A model generated the notes under the pieces. That model was given only the letters and a program-made list of their open reading frames with translations, did not search any database and was not told the origin of the DNA. A DNA stretch of 64,000 nt from JBBECJ01 sp963763325 (lineage in GTDB: Bacteria; Chloroflexota; Chloroflexia; Thermomicrobiales; CFX8): positions 62,001 through 126,000 of the forward strand of contig CAVXOL010000018.1 of the NCBI GenBank assembly GCA_963763325.1. Reading direction: 5' to 3'. Below are positions 29,072 to 38,040 of this stretch, one piece after another. Position numbers and translations under genes: made by a program. Numbering within the stretch: the first letter of the stretch is position 1; each line of letters opens with the position of its first letter.

Positions 29072-30751
29072 ACGACGATGAAACCCTGATCCGTTACCCT
29101 GGCCTCAGGAATAACCGAGAGCGCCATGAATGCCAGCAACCCGAACGGGGAATGCAAGGTTGACCCCAGTTGCCTGGCGGTCGACTCCATCCGATCGTAT
29201 CCAGCAGCGACAACCTCCAGCGGCTGATCGCTCAGGATTCCCGCGACCGGCAGCGCAAGGTGCGCGAGAACCTGGCCGTCTGCTACGGCAGCAAGCCCTC
29301 CCTGCGATTCGGCTACCGCACGAATGGCCGCCAGGATGTCGTCGTCGTTCGTGCCAACGGCGACAATGTTATGGGCATCGTGAGCGATGGAGGTCGCCAG
29401 TGCACCACGCTGGAGTCCAAACCCGTGGACGTAGCCGACACCAACGTTTCCGGAGGCTCGGTGCCGCTCGACGCAGACCAGCTTGAGCAGGTCTCGACTG
29501 ATGTCCGCGACAGCCTGTCCATCGACGACCCTTGGCTCGACCTCAAGGAGCGTCGTCACGATCTGGCCGTCGATCGTTCCAACGGCGCGTCGAGCGTCGT
29601 CCGGTTTGAGATGAACCGTGCCCGGGCCAATATCAGGGATATGGACGGTGTTCCGCAGATCGGCCGGTATCTCAGTCCGCACGTCGAACAATGCACGGCC
29701 GTTCGCGGCGACGCGCTGACCGTGCCAATACACCTCTCTAACGCCGAAGTCTCGCAGGTCATCAAGCACGACCAAATTCGCCCAGTATCCGGGCGCGATC
29801 GCGCCAACCCGTTCGAGCCGCCAGTAGTCGGCGACGTTGAACGTCGCCATTCGTATCGCGCGAATCGGGTCGAGCCCCTCCGACACCGCCAGCCGTAAGG
29901 TCTGGTTCATATGGCCATCGTAAAGGAGCGTCGTGCAGTCCCGATCGTCACTCGCGAAGCAGCAGCGCGCCCAGGTATGGTCGTTGACCAGCGGCAGCAA
30001 CTCGCGCAGGTTATGCTCCGTCGATCCCTCGCGAATCATCAGCATGAACCCGCGCCGTAACTTCTCGCGCCCTTCTTCGAGACTCGTCGATTCGTGGTCG
30101 CTGGTCATCCCGGAGAGCGCGTATCCATCGAGGTTCCGTCCGATGATTCCGGGTGCGTGGCCATCCTTCAGCCGCCCCCGTGCGGCTTCCAGCCTCGAAT
30201 AGATCTCAGGATCGCCACCGAGCACGCCGGGGAAGTTCATCATCTCACCGAGACCGACCGCAGCCGGGTTGCGCAATCCTTCTGCAATGTCCGTTGCGCT
30301 GATGATCGCTCCTGCCGTCTCTCGTGGGCTTGCCGGGACACAGCTGGGCATCGTGAAGTAGACGGCCAGCGGCAAATCGCGGCTCGCCTCAACGAGAGCG
30401 TTGAACCCGGTCAGGCCGGCCACATTGACGATCTCGTGCGGGTCGGTCACGATCGCACCCGTGCCGTGCGGCACAACCGCCCTTGCGAACTGCGTGATCC
30501 ACAGCAGTGAGCTCTCGGTATGAAAGTGGCCATCGATGAACGACGGTGCAAGGTACGCACCGTCGAGATCCACGATCTCTCCGGCGTGCGTCGTAGTCGC
30601 CGATCCCGACAATCCTTCCATCCGCAATCGCAACGTTTCCCTGTTCGATCTCGCCAGTGAAGACGTTGACGATCCTGCCGCCACGCAACAACAGATCAGC
30701 CGGCTCGTCGCTGGTCGCGATCCTGAGCGCACGCTGCCATTGCTCAAGCAT
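29068..30751 (-). CDS. ade: Adenine deaminase, frameshifted near the N-terminus
   Basis: Deaminates adenine to hypoxanthine (Ade/YfkN-type amidohydrolase, metal dependent). ATG 30751 (AGGAG upstream) starts MLEQWQRALRIATSDEPADLLL. The frame breaks near 30590; one frame over the protein resumes (THAGEIVDLDGAYLAPSFIDGHFHTESS, with the metal-binding His pair) and runs intact to 29068, including HEIVNVAG, ASDDRDCTTLLYDGHMN, and the C-terminal subdomain with FGLQRGALATSIAHDAHNI. Length after repair is about 560 residues, the family norm. A membrane protein is coupled downstream. Confidence 0.92.
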
Positions 30752-30826
30752 CGATTCGACTCCTGTCTGTCGGGACTCTCGAACCATAGGATAAGGGCGG
30801 TTCGGACGTTGACCCAGTCTGTGCCA

Positions 30827-31276
30827 TTAACTCGCGATCCGGCGCTCGATCGTGTTCAGCGCGTCGTTCAATTCGCCAAGCTGCTGGAGCGCGACTCCCG
30901 GCATCCGCTCGTCGATCGAGAACGGCAGGATGAAACGGGATCGCAGCGAAAGGCCCCGTTCGTTTTCGTCCCACTCAATCGACTGGTTCTCCTCAAGAAG
31001 CCCGCGTCGGATGCCGGGCAGTGACACGCGCGCGAGTCGCTCCAGCGCGTGCCGGCGGCGGGTGTCTTCTTCCTCGATGAACAGCCCCGGCGACGTTGCC
31101 CAGACATCCATCTCGTATCCGTCGTCGCCAATCCGGATGTCGATATGGCCCTCTTCGAGGTCACAGGCGACACACCAGTTGTTTTCATCATCGAGGGTAC
31201 GGTAGGCATAGAATCCGGCGTCACGGAAGATGTCGACGACCGGCTCAAGCGCGGTGCGATGTTCGGAAACGGCCAC
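30827..31276 (-). CDS. Conserved-looking hypothetical protein, 149 residues
   Basis: Soluble, acidic, with no signal or membrane segment. It begins VSEHRTALEPVVDIFRDAGFYAYR and has alternating acidic/hydrophobic beta-like blocks (WCVACDLEEGHIDIRIGDDGYEMDVWA) followed by helices. It resembles the fold pattern of small chaperone-like proteins of the YbjN/type III chaperone kind, but this is weak. Between ade and the MerR regulator; no function assigned. Confidence 0.55.
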   Translation of the reverse strand: MAVSEHRTALEPVVDIFRDAGFYAYRTLDDENNWCVACDLEEGHIDIRIGDDGYEMDVWATSPGLFIEEEDTRRRHALERLARVSLPGIRRGLLEENQSIEWDENERGLSLRSRFILPFSIDERMPGVALQQLGELNDALNTIERRIAS

Positions 31277-31341
31277 CTGTTATTTGTCTTTCCAGCTGAC
31301 GAGCGAAGTGTCAACGTTCCAGGCCCAATTGTACGAGGTCG

Positions 31342-31737
31342 TCACTCATCTCCGAACCACCGTTGCGCCTGATTCGACAACTCCCGGGCCAGCGCCTGGA
31401 TCGACTCTGATGCATCTGTGCGGACAAGCAACTCCAGGTCAGGATGCAGCGTGACTCGTTGCCACGACTCAGACAATGTCGTGGCTACGTCGGTTGGCTC
31501 CGCAAGCCGCTCGCGAATCTCGTCGTAGCTGAGCCGATCGGACCGCAATCTGGCGACCAGCTCGAGCCGAGTCAGGTGCTCCGGCGTGTAGTATCGCGAG
31601 CGCCCTCGACCGTGCGCGGGAGGGACGAGGCCCTCAGTGATGAAGTGGCGCACCGTTCGTTCCGGAAGGCCACTTGATTCGACCAGCTCGGCAAGAGAAA
31701 AACGTGGTTCGACCTGCTGCACCAGACCCGTCTCCAA
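31342..31737 (-). CDS. MerR-family transcriptional regulator
   Basis: 131 residues. N-terminal MerR-type winged helix (FSLAELVESSGLPERTVRHFITEGLVPP, then GRSRYYTPEHLTRLELVARLR); C-terminal part short and helical without an obvious cysteine metal site. TTG 31737 is the likely start. It is divergent from a small membrane gene and btpA, with a promoter carrying a consensus TATAAT between them, so it probably controls that pair and itself. Confidence 0.85.
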   Translation of the reverse strand: METGLVQQVEPRFSLAELVESSGLPERTVRHFITEGLVPPAHGRGRSRYYTPEHLTRLELVARLRSDRLSYDEIRERLAEPTDVATTLSESWQRVTLHPDLELLVRTDASESIQALARELSNQAQRWFGDE

Positions 31738-31765
31738 ACCAATCGTGACACCACGGCTGCAACGA

Positions 31766-31771
31766 TATAAT
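31766..31771 (+). promoter_or_regulatory. Consensus -10 in the merR/btpA intergenic region
   Basis: TATAAT at 31766-31771. The best -35 candidate is GTGACA at 31745-31750 with a short 15-base spacer; MerR proteins activate promoters with abnormal spacers, but those are usually over-long (19-20), so this is only suggestive. Confidence 0.4.
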
Positions 31772-31807
31772 ACGAGCCAGGCGTTCTGGCGTGCGAAAGG
31801 CCGTGGG

Positions 31808-31984
31808 GTGATCTATTTCGGAATTGCCGGCGCGGCGTTTCTCAACGCGATCGTGCTGTTGTGGACCAAGTACGTGAAGAAGACCAAGCGCGCGACTCGC
31901 GATCGTGGCGCATACACGCTGTTTGCGGTGTTCATGCTCTTCATTTCCGTCTGTGCATTCATGCTGGGGCTGCTGGCTGGATGA
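31808..31984 (+). CDS. Small two-helix membrane protein upstream of btpA
   Basis: 58 residues from GTG 31808, with GAAAGG 7 bases upstream. Two hydrophobic helices (IYFGIAGAAFLNAIVLLW and LFAVFMLFISVCAFMLGLLA) flank a basic loop (KYVKKTKRATRDR). Its TGA overlaps the ATG of btpA (ATGA), so they are translationally coupled. Family unknown. Confidence 0.6.
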   Translation: MIYFGIAGAAFLNAIVLLWTKYVKKTKRATRDRGAYTLFAVFMLFISVCAFMLGLLAG

Positions 31985-32757
31985 TCCGGCTGATCGGCGT
32001 CGTCCACCTGACGGGCCTACCGGGCAGTCCGCTCGCGGTCCCGTTGAGTGAAACGATCGATCGAGCCGTCGAGGATGCCCGGACACTCGAACGAGGCGGT
32101 GTAGACGCGATCATCGTCGAGAACTTCCACGATGTCCCGTTTCGACCCGGCACGGTCGACGCCCACACCGTTGCAGCGATGACGGCCGCAACGCTACAGG
32201 TTCGATCGGCGGTCGCCTGCGATCTCGGGGTCAATGTCTTGCGAAACGATGCGGCAGCGGCTCTCGGCATCGCGCTCGCCTGTGGGGCGTCGTTCATCCG
32301 CGTCAACATCCACACCGGGGCGATGCTGACCGACCAGGGAATCATCAATGGCCGCGCCGACGAGACACTGCGCCTGCGCAAGCTTCTAGGCGCCGAGCGT
32401 ATCCGGATCTTTTCTGACGTGCTTGTAAAGCATGCAGTCCCACTCGGGCTGGTAAACCTTGAGGATGCCGTCCGCGACGCCGTTGAGCGCGGTCTGGCCG
32501 ACGCAGTCATCGTAACCGGCAGCGCAACTGGAAACGCTGCCAGCCCTGATGATGTCAGTCGCGCGGTCGAAGCGGCCGGCGTTCCGGTTTTCGTTGGTTC
32601 TGGCGTGAGCGCCGATAACCTCGCGGAGTTCGTCCCGCCGGCTTCGGGCGTTATTGTCGGAAGCTGGTTGAAGCGGGATGGCCTCGTCGCCAATCCGGTT
32701 GACGCCATCCGTGTTGAGCGTGTACGTTCAGTCCTGGATGCGCAGGTTCGCGGGTAG
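31981..32757 (+). CDS. BtpA family TIM-barrel protein
   Basis: 258 residues. The N-terminal LIGVVHLTGLPGSPL, the middle VDAIIVENFHDVPF and FIRVNIHTGA, and the C-terminal VGSGVSADNLAEFVPPASGVIVGSWLKRDG define the BtpA family. In cyanobacteria BtpA stabilises photosystem I; in non-phototrophs members are related to phosphate-binding TIM barrels of unknown substrate. The ATG at 31981 overlaps the preceding stop; a longer frame to 31861 is an out-of-register read of the small gene. Confidence 0.87.
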   Translation: MIRLIGVVHLTGLPGSPLAVPLSETIDRAVEDARTLERGGVDAIIVENFHDVPFRPGTVDAHTVAAMTAATLQVRSAVACDLGVNVLRNDAAAALGIALACGASFIRVNIHTGAMLTDQGIINGRADETLRLRKLLGAERIRIFSDVLVKHAVPLGLVNLEDAVRDAVERGLADAVIVTGSATGNAASPDDVSRAVEAAGVPVFVGSGVSADNLAEFVPPASGVIVGSWLKRDGLVANPVDAIRVERVRSVLDAQVRG

Positions 32758-32863
32758 GCCAGCCCGTGACCAGTTCGGCACGCCACCTGCCCTCATTGCG
32801 GATAGCAGCATCTCGCGATCAATCTCGAATCGGCGGGCCAACCCTGGAGTGAGGAGGCGACAC

Positions 32864-34660
32864 ATGAAGACGGTCCCCGAGACAGAAACTGATGCTCCCG
32901 AAGCACCGGTCTTATGCCCCAAATGCGGCGTCGATGTCACCGGCTCTGAAACCTGGAGTGCGTATCGAGTTTGCCCTTCATGTCAGCACCATGCGCAAAT
33001 GACAGCCTTCCAACGAGTCGAACTGTTGCTCGACGAAGGGTCGTTTCAGGAGTCCAACCAGCGACTGGTCTCGGTCGACCCACTCGGATTTTCAGATCTC
33101 CAGCCGTATCGCGAGCGTGTCCATGCTGCGCGGGCCAAGACTGGACTCACCGAAGCCGCGATCACGGGACGTGGCATGGTTCAGGGCCATGAGATCGTCT
33201 TCGCGGTCGTCGACTTTGGCTTTCTCGGCGGCAGCATGGGATCGGTGGTTGGCGAGAAGATCGCGCTGGCATTCGAGCAGGCGATTGAACGCCATGTGCC
33301 GATCGTCACCGTCGTCGCCAGCGGCGGCGCGCGAATGCAGGAAGGGATGCTCAGCCTCGTCCAGATGGCCAAGACGGCCGCCGCCGCCCAGCGTGCGCAT
33401 GACGCGCATGTGCCGTATATCTCGATCCTGACCCACCCAACCACTGGTGGCATCTACGCTTCGTTCGCAACCCAGGGAGACATCATCCTCGCCGAGCCGG
33501 AAGCGCTGATTGGCTTCGCCGGGCCGCGCGTCATCAAGGGCGTGACTCAGACCGACAATCAGGAACTGCGTACGCACAACGCCGAGTTCCTGCTCGAACG
33601 GGGATTCATCGACGCGATCATTGACCGAGGCAGGTTACGCAACACCCTCGCAACGATCCTGCGCCTGATATCCGCCCACGATACGTTGGTCGCGCCGACA
33701 TCCCCGGCAGTCCAGCAGGTATCCCGTCAGGTCGACGCCGCCTGGGATGCTGTCCAGGTCGCCAGGCACGTCGACCGTCCCACAACGCTCGATTACATCC
33801 GCAGGATCAGCCCGCAGTTCATCGAGTTGCATGGCGATCGCACATTCGGCGATGACCCTGCAGTCGTCGCCGGACTCGGCGAAATCGGCGGACGCGGCGT
33901 CGTCTTCATTGGGCTGGAGCGTGGCCACGGGGATCCTGTACGCCGAGGAGGCGCCGCATTGCCGGAGGGCTATCGCAAGGCGCTACGAATGATGCGGCTG
34001 GCCGAGCGGATTGGCTGCCCACTCGTGACGTTCGTCGATACGCCCGGCGCTTATCTCGGCGTCGAGGCCGAAGAACGCGGGCTGGCGGTCGCGCTCAGCG
34101 AATGCATGGCGATGATGAGCGCGCTTCCGGTACCAATCGTCTCGGCCATCATCGGCGAGGGCGGCAGCGGCGGTGCGCTCGCGTTCGGCGTCGCTGATCG
34201 TGTCCTGATGCAGGAGCATGCGATCTACTCAGTCATCGCTCCCGAAGGCGCGGCGGCGATACTCTACCGTGATGTCGCGCGTGCGCCGGAGGTCGCCGAG
34301 GCGCTCAAGATCACGGCCGCCGACTGCATCAAGCTCGGTGTCGCTGACACGCTCGTCCCTGAGCCAGATGGCGCCGCCCACTCGGACCCGGACCTGGCAG
34401 CGGCGTTCCTCCGTGATTCCCTCGTCAGCGCGTTGTCAGAGATCCAGGGCGCGAGCGGCCGAAGACTGGCAGCGCATCGCTATCGGAAATTCCGGCAGAT
34501 GGGCCAGGTCAACAGTTACTGGCGTGAGTTCGTCAGCCGCGAGGCATCGGAGTTCGGTACTCGGGTCGCCAGAACAGTCGGATCGCTACGGGACAGATTC
34601 GCTGGCCAGGACGACGACGAGCATCTTGAGGTCGATTCCGGCGAGGCAAAGACGCGGTGA
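32864..34660 (+). CDS. accDA: Acetyl-CoA carboxylase carboxyltransferase, fused beta and alpha subunits
   Basis: 598 residues in one chain. The N-terminal half is AccD: a four-cysteine zinc finger (CPKCGVD ... CPSCQHH) and VASGGARMQEGMLSLVQMAK. The C-terminal half is AccA: FIELHGDRTFGDDPAVVAGLG, PEGYRKALRMMRLAE, FVDTPGAYLGVEAEERG, and GEGGSGGALAFGVADRV. It transfers carboxyl from biotin-BCCP to acetyl-CoA in fatty acid synthesis. ATG 32864 has GAGGAGG upstream. The usual GRDT-type loop before PEGYRKA is shortened. A single-chain form is known in actinobacteria, archaea and Chloroflexota. Its stop overlaps the next gene's GTG (GTGA). Confidence 0.94.
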   Translation: MKTVPETETDAPEAPVLCPKCGVDVTGSETWSAYRVCPSCQHHAQMTAFQRVELLLDEGSFQESNQRLVSVDPLGFSDLQPYRERVHAARAKTGLTEAAITGRGMVQGHEIVFAVVDFGFLGGSMGSVVGEKIALAFEQAIERHVPIVTVVASGGARMQEGMLSLVQMAKTAAAAQRAHDAHVPYISILTHPTTGGIYASFATQGDIILAEPEALIGFAGPRVIKGVTQTDNQELRTHNAEFLLERGFIDAIIDRGRLRNTLATILRLISAHDTLVAPTSPAVQQVSRQVDAAWDAVQVARHVDRPTTLDYIRRISPQFIELHGDRTFGDDPAVVAGLGEIGGRGVVFIGLERGHGDPVRRGGAALPEGYRKALRMMRLAERIGCPLVTFVDTPGAYLGVEAEERGLAVALSECMAMMSALPVPIVSAIIGEGGSGGALAFGVADRVLMQEHAIYSVIAPEGAAAILYRDVARAPEVAEALKITAADCIKLGVADTLVPEPDGAAHSDPDLAAAFLRDSLVSALSEIQGASGRRLAAHRYRKFRQMGQVNSYWREFVSREASEFGTRVARTVGSLRDRFAGQDDDEHLEVDSGEAKTR

Positions 34661-35838
34661 ACAAACCACGCGACGCTTCTCTGCGGCGCAGGCAACCGCT
34701 GAACCGCCGTAGATTCCTGCAGCTTTCAGCGATTGCAGCAGGCGGCCTCTTGCTTCCTGGCTGCCGTGGTGATGATGACGATCCTCCTGGGGAAGCAACT
34801 GCTACGACGCCGCCTGAAACCGATGAGGTGATGGTCCAGTCGGTGCCAGGTTACGACAACCCAACCGTCTGGGCAGGCCGGACGCTGACCGTCACAAGCT
34901 GGGGCGGTGAGTATGAAGATGCGCAGCGGCGAGCCATTTTTGAGCCGTTCGAGCGACTGACTGGCGCTCAGATTGAAGTCAGCGCCACCGATATCGCCCA
35001 GCTGCGCAGTATGGTGGAGGATGAGGAAACGGAATGGGACGTCTCGGATGTCCTGACCGAGGATGTCTTGCCACTGGCGAACCTCGGAGTCCTCGAGACG
35101 CTCGATTACAACGTGATCGATTCGGACGGCATCATTGCCGACTCTCGGTTCGATCACGCTGTCGGTTCAAGCTTCTACTCGACGGTCCTCACCTATCGCA
35201 CCGACCGCTGGCCTGATCTCCAACCGCCTGGGTCATGGCGCGATTTCTGGGACGTCGAGCGTTACCCTGGCACACGCGGGCTTCACCGGCAGCCGCAGGG
35301 GACACTCGAGTTTGCGCTCCTGGCGGATGGTGTGACGCTCGACGAGCTCTATCCTCTCGATGTCCCACGCGCGTTCGCCTCACTCGAACGGATACTCCCG
35401 TCGATTACGCTGTGGTGGGAGCAGGGTGCGCAGCCGGTCCAGATGGTAACGAGCGGCGACCTCGACATGGTCAGCGCCTGGCATAGCCGGATCTACCGTC
35501 TTGAAGACGAAAGTACCTCAGTCGCGATCCAGTGGAACGGTGGCGCGATCTCCGGTGACTCCTGGGTCATCCCTGGTGGAGCGCCAAATCTCGATGTCGC
35601 GATGGACTTCATCAACTTCGCCACCCGGCCAGAAGTCTGCGCGGCGTTCTCGACGCTGGTTCCATTCGGACCCGTCAACACCAACACCTTCGATCTGCTT
35701 CCAGCAGAGATCGCCGAACACTTGCCAACCGCACCGCAGCACCGTGACGTGCAGTTCTTCACTGATTTTGAGTGGTGGTTCCAGCACCGTGAAACGATCG
35801 AAGCCGAGTTCGAAGACTGGCTCGCTGAGCACCCGTAG
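34657..35838 (+). CDS. Extracellular solute-binding lipoprotein (ABC importer, polyamine/PotD-like)
   Basis: 393 residues. The N-terminus has a twin-arginine-like RRRFLQLS followed by a lipobox (LLPGC), so a Tat-exported lipoprotein is predicted. The mature protein begins an extracellular binding-protein fold (LTVTSWGGEYEDAQRRAIFEPFERLTG) typical of spermidine/putrescine or thiamine-type receptors. No permease or ATPase is nearby. GTG 34657 overlaps the accDA stop, an unusual coupling between fatty-acid and transport genes. Confidence 0.85.
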   Translation: MNKPRDASLRRRQPLNRRRFLQLSAIAAGGLLLPGCRGDDDDPPGEATATTPPETDEVMVQSVPGYDNPTVWAGRTLTVTSWGGEYEDAQRRAIFEPFERLTGAQIEVSATDIAQLRSMVEDEETEWDVSDVLTEDVLPLANLGVLETLDYNVIDSDGIIADSRFDHAVGSSFYSTVLTYRTDRWPDLQPPGSWRDFWDVERYPGTRGLHRQPQGTLEFALLADGVTLDELYPLDVPRAFASLERILPSITLWWEQGAQPVQMVTSGDLDMVSAWHSRIYRLEDESTSVAIQWNGGAISGDSWVIPGGAPNLDVAMDFINFATRPEVCAAFSTLVPFGPVNTNTFDLLPAEIAEHLPTAPQHRDVQFFTDFEWWFQHRETIEAEFEDWLAEHP

Positions 35839-36534
35839 TCATCTCAGCCCCAACGCATCACGAGCGATCACTGGATCAACCAACTTCAGCACCCACGCGA
35901 ACCAGACAGCATTGATGTTTCCGTCGTGGTTCGGTTCAGCGCCGCTTCAAACACCTCGGCCGCATGAATCGGGTCTGCGTCGTCGCCCAACGGCTGTTGG
36001 ACCGATTCGAGCATCGACGGAATACGGTCCTGTCCCGCCACGCCAGGCACGATGGCACGCCACGGAATTGACGGCAGCTGGTTGACGTGGAGCGAGGATC
36101 AGATCGAATCGATCCAGGTCCAGAGCCGCAACGACCTCGTCCGTCAGATTCTCCGGCTCGAAGGTCAGATACGTGCTGACGAGCCCTTCACGCGAGACGT
36201 TTGCAAGCCAACGGCACAGTTCAGAGTCGATCCCCGCAACGGCAACAGCGACATCAATCAGCGATAGCTCACGAGTAACCCACTCCAGCAACTGCGCACC
36301 ACTCCGGGGTTCGTACGTGTGATGCTGAAACATTCGGAACGTGTCATGGAAGTGACGCGCAACTCCCGACCCTGCCGCCAGCAACGTCCGCGTGACAGCG
36401 TCGTTCTGACGTTCCTCGACAATCCGGACATCATTTCCGCGCAGGCTCAGCCCATGTGCCAGGCCGCGGGTGTAGATGGCGGTCGGATTGTCAACGTAAC
36501 CAACAACGCTCTCGACAAAGAATGTTACTTTCAT
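35839..36534 (-). CDS. Glycosyltransferase-like protein, two frameshifts
   Basis: The start MKVTFFVESVVGYVDNPTAI and the pattern of the first 150 residues resemble the N-terminal domain of family-4-type glycosyltransferases (also TFEPENLTDEV). The frame fails near 36058, where the next frame gives RAIVPGVAGQDRIPSMLES, and again near 35910, where a third frame gives NINAVWFAWVLKLVDPVIAR and a stop at 35839. The repaired protein is about 230 residues, shorter than a full glycosyltransferase. Other glycan genes follow. Confidence 0.6.
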
Positions 36535-36560
36535 GTTTCCCTCCGCTTGCGTTCGTTGAA

Positions 36561-36610
36561 CGATACATGTTCAGGCCGGCAGTCATCGCTGCCGGCCTGA
36601 ACATGTATCG
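36561..36610. repeat. Perfect 22-base-pair hairpin
   Basis: Arms 36561-36582 and 36589-36610 are exact reverse complements with a 6-base loop TCATCG. It lies between two minus-strand genes. No T-tract follows on either strand, so it may be a rho-independent-like stop, an mRNA processing element, or a mobile palindromic repeat. Confidence 0.75.
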
Positions 36611-36631
36611 TCGCCGTGTCCCGGTCAACAG

Positions 36632-37456
36632 TTACAACCCCGGTGACTCGCCTGGACTCCGAACTGGCGCAGAGAGCGGCAGTGCCTGCCGCGGCTGGAA
36701 TAAGCGGAGTCGCAACACACAAAGAATTGCCTCGAAGAAGATCGACCGGTCCATCTTGGATTTCCCGTGCAGCCGCTCAGCAAAGGTGATCGGAATTTCA
36801 GCAACCCGGAACCCACGTTTCGCTGCCCGGTAAGTCAACTCGATCTGAAAAGCGTAGCCGGTAGAATTGACCGATTCCAGGTCGATTGATTCGAGCACAT
36901 AGCGCCGGAAGCACTTGAAGCCACCGGTAAGGTCTCGCACCGGCAGGTTCAACAAGCTCCGCGCATAGAGCGAACCTCCGCGCGAAATCAGCTTCCGGTG
37001 CGCGGGCCAATTGACGGTTCGCCCGCCTGGGATGTAGCGTGAGCCGATCACGAGGTCAGCGTAGCGACTGGCATGGAGCAGCCGAGGTAGCGATGCTGGA
37101 TGATGTGAGTAGTCCGCGTCCATCTCGATGATATGCGTGTATTCGCGCGCCAGCGCCCAGCGAAAGCCAGTCAAATAGGCGGTTCCCAGTCCCAGCTTTC
37201 CCTCACGCTCGATCAGGTGGACTCGACATGGATACGCAGCGGCCAGCGACCGAACCGCATCTGCCGTCCCGTCTGGCGAACCATCATCGACGACGAGCAC
37301 GTCGATACCTTCGTGCGCCAGGATCGCAGGAATGATCTGGCCGACGTTCATGCTCTCGCAGAACGTCGGCATGACGACCAGCGCCCGGACAGGTACGCTG
37401 GCTGGTTCGACCCGCCTCGACAGCATCGAGGTGTAGTGATATTGCCCTCTCGGCAT
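36632..37456 (-). CDS. Polyprenol monophosphomannose synthase (GT2, Dpm1-like)
   Basis: 274 residues. Transfers a mannosyl (or similar) unit from GDP-sugar to polyprenyl phosphate at the membrane, supplying donors for the membrane glycosyltransferases downstream in this locus. Motifs: VVMPTFCESMNVGQIIPAI, DVLVVDDGSPDGTAD, the DxD-type IIEMDADYSHHP, GSRYIPGG, and LTGGFKCFRR. No C-terminal membrane helices, so it is the short soluble/peripheral class. Start ATG 37456 has GGAG upstream. Confidence 0.9.
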   Translation of the reverse strand: MPRGQYHYTSMLSRRVEPASVPVRALVVMPTFCESMNVGQIIPAILAHEGIDVLVVDDGSPDGTADAVRSLAAAYPCRVHLIEREGKLGLGTAYLTGFRWALAREYTHIIEMDADYSHHPASLPRLLHASRYADLVIGSRYIPGGRTVNWPAHRKLISRGGSLYARSLLNLPVRDLTGGFKCFRRYVLESIDLESVNSTGYAFQIELTYRAAKRGFRVAEIPITFAERLHGKSKMDRSIFFEAILCVLRLRLFQPRQALPLSAPVRSPGESPGL

Positions 37457-37677
37457 CCCGTTCTCCGCATTGTCTTCGGACAGTCATCAACCGGCACGTC
37501 GTAATCACTCGCCCGGGATTCGCTACTCCAGCCCGGCATCGCCTATCGCAATTCTTACGCCGTAACCGAATTCATCCTTCGATGTTCCAGCGTTCGATAC
37601 ACTACGTTGTAATCGCCGTTCGCCGTCGTTCATAGTAATTGAGGAAGGCTTCAGCTCTTCGCCGTCCAGCAATATCC

Positions 37678-37872
37678 TCAATCGCCAGTGATGCGCTCGC
37701 GCTGGTCCGTAACAACCCGGTCCATCAACGTCCGAAGTTCAGAGGTATCGAACGGCCATTGCACGGCATTCGGCTCGCCGAGCAGTCGACGGTTACGGCG
37801 CTGGAGCCATGCCCAGCCGCCACCGGCCAGCACACAAAAGGCGATAGCACCAGATATTATGCGACGAATCAT
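37678..37872 (-). CDS. Small membrane protein, 64 residues
   Basis: One N-terminal helix (IISGAIAFCVLAGGGWAWL) and a polar tail with RERITGD at the end. ATG 37872 is preceded by an excellent GGAGG, the main reason for accepting it. Not recognised. Confidence 0.55.
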   Translation of the reverse strand: MIRRIISGAIAFCVLAGGGWAWLQRRNRRLLGEPNAVQWPFDTSELRTLMDRVVTDQRERITGD

Positions 37873-38040
37873 CTTTCCTCCAGTTGATCACTCGGACACC
37901 GCGCGTCGGACTTCACAGGCAGGAACGAATCAATCGGCATCGATTCGCAATCTCCTGACCACCCATCGTTGCCATCTGCGGCCCGGCTCTTGCAGTTGTC
38001 CAGCCCACGGCCAACACGAACCTGGTGAGGCGGAGACTAC

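Noticed and set aside
31861..31980. N-terminal extension of BtpA
   Set aside because: It is the out-of-frame reading of the small membrane gene; ATG 31981 with the ATGA overlap fits the family start.
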